Shown: in pieces, positions 15,974 to 19,699 of the stretch | Position numbering within the stretch: position 1 is the first letter of the stretch | Layout: every line of letters begins with the position of its first letter | Assembly (NCBI GenBank): GCA_948482415.1 | Contig: CAOMFZ010000013.1 | Location: forward strand, 1 to 19,699 | Length of the DNA: 19,699 nt | Origin: an uncultured Mailhella sp. | GTDB lineage: Bacteria > Desulfobacterota > Desulfovibrionia > Desulfovibrionales > Desulfovibrionaceae | Direction of reading: 5' to 3' | Notes under the pieces: generated by a model | What the model saw: only the letters and a program-made list of their open reading frames with translations | What the model was told of the DNA's origin: nothing | Database searches by the model: none | Position numbers and translations under genes: made by a program

Positions 15974-16315
15974 TATTAACGTGAAAATATAAAAGAGGCT
16001 CTCATTTTGGGAGCTACTTATAAAACAGTATCAACTAACAAATTGATAGGGTAGCTGCCAAACAGGGTACAGAGAAAGACGAGTGAGAAGCACAAACTTC
16101 TCGCCCGTCTTTTCTCTTTTTGTTACGCAATAGACCGTCATTTTCTGGGGTAAAGGTATAAAACAACCTTGTCCTGTCAAAACAGTGTCCGTAAAGCCAT
16201 ATAAATCAAGCTCTGTTTGCCCTCTACTGCGTAACGCCGTACCCATAATTTTTAGTAGGCGCAAGCGGTTTATCCTTGATGGCTTTTCCTGTCTTTGCTA
16301 ATTGTTTTGTGTGAG
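15974..16315. other. Structured intergenic region between dsrP and the R-M gene
   Basis: No convincing gene is seen in these 342 nt between convergent genes. They are crowded with inverted repeats: GCTCTC/GGGAGC (15998-16003/16009-16014), TATCAA/TTGATA (16029-16034/16043-16048), the terminator stem (16071-16117), and a long-range pair GTTACGCAATAGA (16122-16134) / TCTACTGCGTAAC (16223-16235). On the - strand the single mismatch in the long-range pair becomes a G-U pair. Inside it, read on the - strand, are two short hairpins (CTGT-TTTG-ACAG and AAGGT-N8-ACCTT). A TTG-start reading frame (16031-16264, - strand) has no known domain. This could be a structured RNA, an extragenic repeat or the border of the acquired segment. 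Confidence 0.4.
16071..16121 (+). terminator. Rho-independent terminator after the dsr operon
   Basis: AGAGAAAGACGAGTGAGAAG (16071-16090) pairs with the arm at 16097-16117 across CACAAA. There are about 18 Watson-Crick pairs, one G-U, one mismatch and one bulged T. TTTT follows at 16118-16121 on the + strand. No T tract is present in the - direction, so it serves the dsr side. It lies 97 nt past the dsrP stop. Confidence 0.75.
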
Positions 16316-18886
16316 TTAGAAATTAAATTGATATTCGTCAATATTTGATAGTTTTTCTAAGTAGCTATAAAACTCGCTTGCCTTTTTTATTGCGTTCTCT
16401 TTTGCTTTACCTGTAGGCAATGGGATTTGAAAGTATCTTTCCCATGTATCAAGCTTTAACTCTGGCTGACTTGCTGTTTGTGCAAGATAATAGATTTGTT
16501 TTCTACATATCTCGCTCCGCAAAGCATACCAAAGTAGTAGTCCCTCTTTCTCATCTTGAGGAACAATAACCAAAAAACCTGATGTGCAAATAGCATTGTC
16601 AAATTCTTTTGGAACTAAAACTACTGTTCCTCTTGAACTATTGTTAAGTGCAACCAAAACATCTCCTGTATGGACTTGATACTCACCTCTTGTTGGCAAA
16701 TTACCGAACACATCTTCAAGATAATTAGTAATTAAACCGTATTTTGTAACATCACTAATTTCTATATATTTGTATAAACATTCATCTTTACGCATTGTAT
16801 CTTTTTCTTTGCCCGTTAGTTTTTTGCGGAGTTTTAGTTTGCTTGCATCAAGCAACTCAATTTTCTCTTCTGTGGAAGCGCGTTGGATCTTTGCGTAAGT
16901 ATTATGCAGGTCTGGGCAGTAGAAAAATGCGTCAAAACGCTCGGTGGTTAATTTCTCTGGAGAAACTAACCAATACTGTAACGGCCCCTCCAGATTTTCA
17001 GATGTATTCGGGTTTTCTCTAATTTTTTCAGATATTTTCCCTGTACGCTGCCATTCCAAATAGGAAATTAGTATTTCAGTTAGGTTGTTACGGAAAGGGG
17101 TGTCCTTTAAGGCATTGTCATGTCCAATATTGTTTGAAACAGACATGAATAAGTGTCCTTGACCTTCTTCGTTAGTTTCTTTTTTCCTCAAATGAAGAAT
17201 AGATGTTTTAATATTTGCATTTGCTTTGAAAAAGGCGTTAAACGGTAATGAATGAACTCCTAATATGATAAATTTATCAAGAATCCATTTGCGGACATCT
17301 TCAAAACTCTTGCCGTTGATAACAGTATCATCAAGAACAATCAACATTTCTCCAGAGGGTTTAAGCAATTCGTAATACCTGTTTAAAAATAAAATACTCG
17401 ATTTAACCGTTGATGCTCCTTTAGTTAAATCATGTTGCTCAATAATTCTCTTTTCATCTGGCTTTTTTGAATCATATTTCATGCTAAACGGCGGGTTGGT
17501 CAAAATAATATCAAAGGAATTTTTTATTATTTTTTTCCGATATTCTTGCACACCATCCCGTTGTTCGCTTGTCATATCAGGTAGCTCTTGCGAATCTACA
17601 TCGAGGCCGTCTCCGTGGAAGATATGAGAACCTCCATCACCGTGCAAGTACATATTGATACGAGCAATTCGGCTGACCCGTTCGTTTGCTTCTACCCCAT
17701 ACAGGCATTCGTTACAAATTTGAGTTTTCAAATTTTTACGTTGGGTATCAGTTAAGCGTGTATCATCACGTAACCGCCCTGTTAAGTAGGCCATTATCTC
17801 AATTAGAAATCCTGCTGTACCGCAACAACCGTCTAACACTTTGGGTGGCTTCGTAATATCAACATTACGCAACGCAATCCGTGTCATAAAGTCAACAACA
17901 GAACGCGGGGTAAAAAATTGTCCTAAGTCTTTACCTCGAATAGAAGCTGCCAAAAAGACTTCAAACATGCGTCCATTCAAATCTTCATCTATGGAACTTA
18001 AATTGACAGTTTGAAAGGATTTAATCAAGTCTTTACAGGTTGCAGCAGACAGCTTTAAAGTTTCGTTCTTTTCAAAGATGCGTTTCTTTTTATCTTTTTT
18101 AATGGCATCTTCTAATTGAGTATGTAAATTATGGAATAGGACATCTCTTACAGGGTGGTTGCTTGTTTTCTCTTGAACCTCTAACCACTTCTCGGTTAAT
18201 GGGATAGCATACGTTGGAGTATCTGCGTCCAATTTTTCTCGTTTTTTGTCCTCCTGTATTTTTATAAATATAAATTTACAGAACTCAAAAAAAGCATCTG
18301 CCGGCGCTAATTTTTCTTTCTTCCAAACCAAATTGTGCGATTCCGAAAAAAGTTGATTGAGTTTCTGAGGAGGTAAAGATTCAAATGCTAAATCTGCTAC
18401 TGATACAGGCGTAATTGCGCCATACTTAATGTATGTTCTAAGGGTTACATACGGGGGCATACCACTTGCAAAATCAGACAACTGTAATGTGACAATAGGA
18501 ATTTCAGAATCATGCGGAAACAAGCCCGTAAAATGACCGTTTGATATTAACAGCCACTTCACACGCTTATCCGCTTCTTTATCACGATTATAGCTTAGTG
18601 CATAGCTTGCAGCTTGTCCCCAAGCATCTAAGATATTTATTTTGGGATCTTTCGCCTCAACAATTATTCTGGCAATCCCATTTTTGTCTTTTAAAAGAAA
18701 GTCCACTTCTTTCATCGAGGATTTTGTTCCGTCGCTAATCTTCAATGCTTTAATGTGCTTTTTAGGAACAACGGCATCTGTAGGATACCCCAAGTCATCA
18801 AATATTTTTGCAAGCAGGCGTGTTTCTACTTCTGCTTCTGTTGTTAACTGTGTTGTATCTAATGAAAAAAGCGTACTAAAAGCCAT
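16316..18886 (-). CDS. Single-polypeptide restriction-modification enzyme (nuclease-N6 methyltransferase-TRD)
   Basis: This 856-aa fused enzyme would both methylate adenine and cut DNA. Residues about 15-150 form an HsdR-N-like PD-(D/E)XK nuclease domain, with D62 (EVDFLL) and E77-A-K79 (IIVEAK) as catalytic residues. A helical linker follows. The gamma-type N6-adenine methyltransferase has GQFFTP (322-327), SAM motif I at LDGCCGTAGF (351-360) and catalytic NPPF (464-467). Residues about 640-850 look like one type I HsdS-type target-recognition domain. There is no helicase and no separate HsdS or HsdR gene nearby, so it resembles type IIG/IIL enzymes such as MmeI in layout rather than type I. 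The start has AGGAGG 7 nt ahead. Nothing in the window precedes it in an operon. The adjacent insertion sequences suggest horizontal gain. The recognition site cannot be read from the sequence. Confidence 0.85.
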   Translation of the reverse strand: MAFSTLFSLDTTQLTTEAEVETRLLAKIFDDLGYPTDAVVPKKHIKALKISDGTKSSMKEVDFLLKDKNGIARIIVEAKDPKINILDAWGQAASYALSYNRDKEADKRVKWLLISNGHFTGLFPHDSEIPIVTLQLSDFASGMPPYVTLRTYIKYGAITPVSVADLAFESLPPQKLNQLFSESHNLVWKKEKLAPADAFFEFCKFIFIKIQEDKKREKLDADTPTYAIPLTEKWLEVQEKTSNHPVRDVLFHNLHTQLEDAIKKDKKKRIFEKNETLKLSAATCKDLIKSFQTVNLSSIDEDLNGRMFEVFLAASIRGKDLGQFFTPRSVVDFMTRIALRNVDITKPPKVLDGCCGTAGFLIEIMAYLTGRLRDDTRLTDTQRKNLKTQICNECLYGVEANERVSRIARINMYLHGDGGSHIFHGDGLDVDSQELPDMTSEQRDGVQEYRKKIIKNSFDIILTNPPFSMKYDSKKPDEKRIIEQHDLTKGASTVKSSILFLNRYYELLKPSGEMLIVLDDTVINGKSFEDVRKWILDKFIILGVHSLPFNAFFKANANIKTSILHLRKKETNEEGQGHLFMSVSNNIGHDNALKDTPFRNNLTEILISYLEWQRTGKISEKIRENPNTSENLEGPLQYWLVSPEKLTTERFDAFFYCPDLHNTYAKIQRASTEEKIELLDASKLKLRKKLTGKEKDTMRKDECLYKYIEISDVTKYGLITNYLEDVFGNLPTRGEYQVHTGDVLVALNNSSRGTVVLVPKEFDNAICTSGFLVIVPQDEKEGLLLWYALRSEICRKQIYYLAQTASQPELKLDTWERYFQIPLPTGKAKENAIKKASEFYSYLEKLSNIDEYQFNF

Positions 18887-18907
18887 TCCCTAGCCTCCTT
18901 TGCGTTG

Positions 18908-18936
18908 ATTATAACCCATAAATTCAAAAAACACAA
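18908..18936 (-). promoter_or_regulatory. Sigma-70 promoter of the R-M gene
   Basis: On the - strand TTGTGT (18931-18936), a 17-nt spacer and a perfect TATAAT (18908-18913) lie close to the start codon, giving a leader of about 15 nt that just fits the AGGAGG ribosome site (18894-18899). This is the clearest housekeeping promoter in the window. Confidence 0.8.
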
Positions 18937-19108
18937 GCCTGTTTTTTGAAAAACTCTTGATAGGGCATAAATTTTATGATACACGGCATCTATTTTTATT
19001 TGGTGTTAATTGTAAATTGAAGTGCGACAGTGTTGGATAAACAAGTAGCCCAACGATAAAACTTTGTGTAGAATTAAATTGCAAAGAAATTTCACACGAG
19101 GTTTATCA
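18937..19108. other. Spacer and left end of the IS30-family element
   Basis: No gene is seen. The element's left terminus probably lies within this stretch, near GTGTTAATTGTAAATTGAAG (starting about 19003), a type of sequence often found at IS30-family ends. The right end is outside the window, so the terminal inverted repeat cannot be confirmed. Confidence 0.35.
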
Positions 19109-19586
19109 TTGAGCTACACACACTTTACATTAATTGAACGAGGAAAGCTAGAGGGATTTTTAGCCGTTAAAATGAGTATTAGAGAAATTGCAAGAATAAT
19201 GGGTCGACATCACTCAACTATAGCAAGGAAAATAAAGAGAAATAATGATAATTTTTATCATGCTGCAACGGCTCATCAGAACGCAAGTGACCGAAAAGCA
19301 AAAGCTTCGTCAAGGAGAAAGTTGTCAGTAGAACTTATTGCAATTATTGAAGATAAGTTATTTAGTACTTGGTTTCCAAAGCAAATAGTTTGTACGGTAC
19401 TATACAAAAAAGTTAGCTTTAAAAGTATTTACTGTTGGATATATGAAGAAAAAATTAAGAGTAATAACATAGCAGTGTTACGTCATAAAGGCAAGAAACG
19501 AAAAGGTGTTGAAAAGCGAGGGATTTTTTCTAATGGAGTTTCTATCTCTGAACGGTCTGAAGAAGCCAATAACAGGTCAGAGTTTG
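19003..19586 (+). mobile_element. IS30-family insertion sequence, left part
   Basis: The element contains the 5' half of an IS30-type transposase gene and is interrupted at 19586 by an IS3-family end. The left limit is an estimate from the AT-rich end-like sequence before the gene. The remainder should lie beyond the right edge, on the far side of the IS3 element. Confidence 0.6.
19109..19586 (+). pseudogene. IS30-family transposase, N-terminal half, interrupted
   Basis: 159 residues of an IS30-type transposase are preserved, about half of the usual 310-340. The N-terminus SYTHFTLIERGKLE is typical. A helix-turn-helix for end binding follows at about residues 20-45 (SIREIARIMGRHHSTIARKI). 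The WFPKQI and SIYCWIYEE segments of the linker region are also present. The sequence ends at ISERSEEANNRSEF, just before the place where family members have G-H/W-W-E-x-D-T, the first catalytic Asp. The next base fits that Gly codon, and the IS3 end TGTAATGCC begins directly after it. The start is taken as TTG 19109, with GAGG 7 nt ahead; an earlier TTG (19064) would add 15 unrelated residues. The catalytic DDE domain is absent from the window, so no active enzyme is made. Confidence 0.8.
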
Positions 19587-19699
19587 TGTAATGCCCCCTA
19601 TTAGTCAAGCAACTTTTAAGAGAGTATTTTGATTTTCTGTATGTACCTGATTTGGAGTTTTCCAGCCCAGGGTTGAGTGAAGATATTCTGTATTATATT
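19587..19699 (-). mobile_element. IS3-family insertion sequence, transposase-distal end
   Basis: The terminus TGTAATGCCCCC (19587-19598) resembles the TGTACTG(A/C)CCCC ends of the IS150 group of the IS3 family. The C-terminus of an OrfB transposase reads away from it into the right edge. It is inserted inside an IS30-family transposase codon. The other end and the 3-5 bp target duplication lie outside the window. Confidence 0.7.
19605..19699 (-). CDS. IS3-family transposase OrfB, C-terminal end (partial)
   Basis: Thirty residues and a TGA stop (19605-19607) are visible on the - strand; the gene continues past the right edge. The sequence YNTEYLHSTLGWKTP matches the hallmark C-terminal motif of IS3-family OrfB (YN..R.H..LG..TP), which lies just after the last catalytic Glu of the rve integrase core. 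A short tail (NQVHTENQNTLLKVA) follows. Only 18 nt separate the stop from the element's terminus, normal for this family. Whether the full copy is intact cannot be judged. Confidence 0.8.
   Translation of the reverse strand, partial: YNTEYLHSTLGWKTPNQVHTENQNTLLKVA

Noticed and set aside
16122..16235. Inverted repeat GTTACGCA(A/G)TAGA considered as a CRISPR repeat or integron attachment site
   Set aside because: There are only two copies, in inverted orientation and 88 nt apart, with no periodic spacers and no integrase or cas gene in the window.
16031..16264. 77-codon - strand ORF between the R-M gene and dsrP
   Set aside because: It starts at TTG with only a weak AAGGA ahead, runs through the strong terminator stem and the long-range inverted repeat, and shows no domain. 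Open reading through structured non-coding DNA is the simpler reading.
1..19699. tRNA, rRNA or CRISPR arrays
   Set aside because: No cloverleaf-like CCA-ended segment, rRNA-like conserved block or regular repeat-spacer pattern was seen on reading both strands.

Overview
The window most likely comes from the chromosome of an AT-rich, sulfite- or sulfate-reducing member of the Desulfovibrionaceae. The main evidence is a complete dsrMKJOP operon on the + strand, led by an RsbRD-N-type gene. Its codons are moderately AT-rich, and it sits beside a row of large methyl-accepting chemotaxis proteins, as is common in motile Desulfovibrio relatives. Species cannot be assigned from this sequence. A gut lineage related to Bilophila, Mailhella or Taurinivorans is possible, but that is only a guess from base composition.

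Region 1 (1-10024, - strand) holds four tandem chemoreceptor genes. MCP1, MCP3 and MCP4 share one architecture: TM, helical periplasmic sensor, TM, HAMP, PAS, signalling hairpin. MCP2 instead has a dCache-type sensor and no PAS. The cytoplasmic parts are nearly identical and the sensor parts diverge. Each gene is followed by its own hairpin, so each is probably its own transcription unit. MCP3 and MCP4 have sigma-28 (FliA)-like promoters at almost the same distance from their starts, which would tie them to the flagellar regulon.

Region 2 (10025-10300) is the divergent control region between MCP4 and the dsr operon.

Region 3 (10301-15973, + strand) is a tightly packed operon: rsbRD_N-like gene, dsrM, dsrK, dsrJ, dsrO, dsrP. 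Gaps are 11 nt or less, with two 1-nt overlaps. Its products form the membrane complex that links menaquinol and periplasmic hemes to the cytoplasmic HdrD-like DsrK, the proposed reductant of DsrC trisulfide in dissimilatory sulfite reduction.

Region 4 (15974-16315) has no convincing gene. It is unusually rich in inverted repeats, with one strong + strand terminator and one long-range 13-bp inverted repeat.

Region 5 (16316-19699) looks acquired. It holds a single-polypeptide restriction-modification enzyme on the - strand (PD-(D/E)XK nuclease, N6-adenine methyltransferase and one target-recognition domain) with its own good sigma-70 promoter. Next comes an IS30-family transposase gene on the + strand. 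That gene is cut by the end of an IS3-family element, whose OrfB C-terminus reads inward from the right edge on the - strand.

The least explained items are the structured dsrP-downstream region, the conserved RsbRD-type protein inside the dsr operon, and the receptor array with shared signalling domains next to the sulfite-reduction operon.
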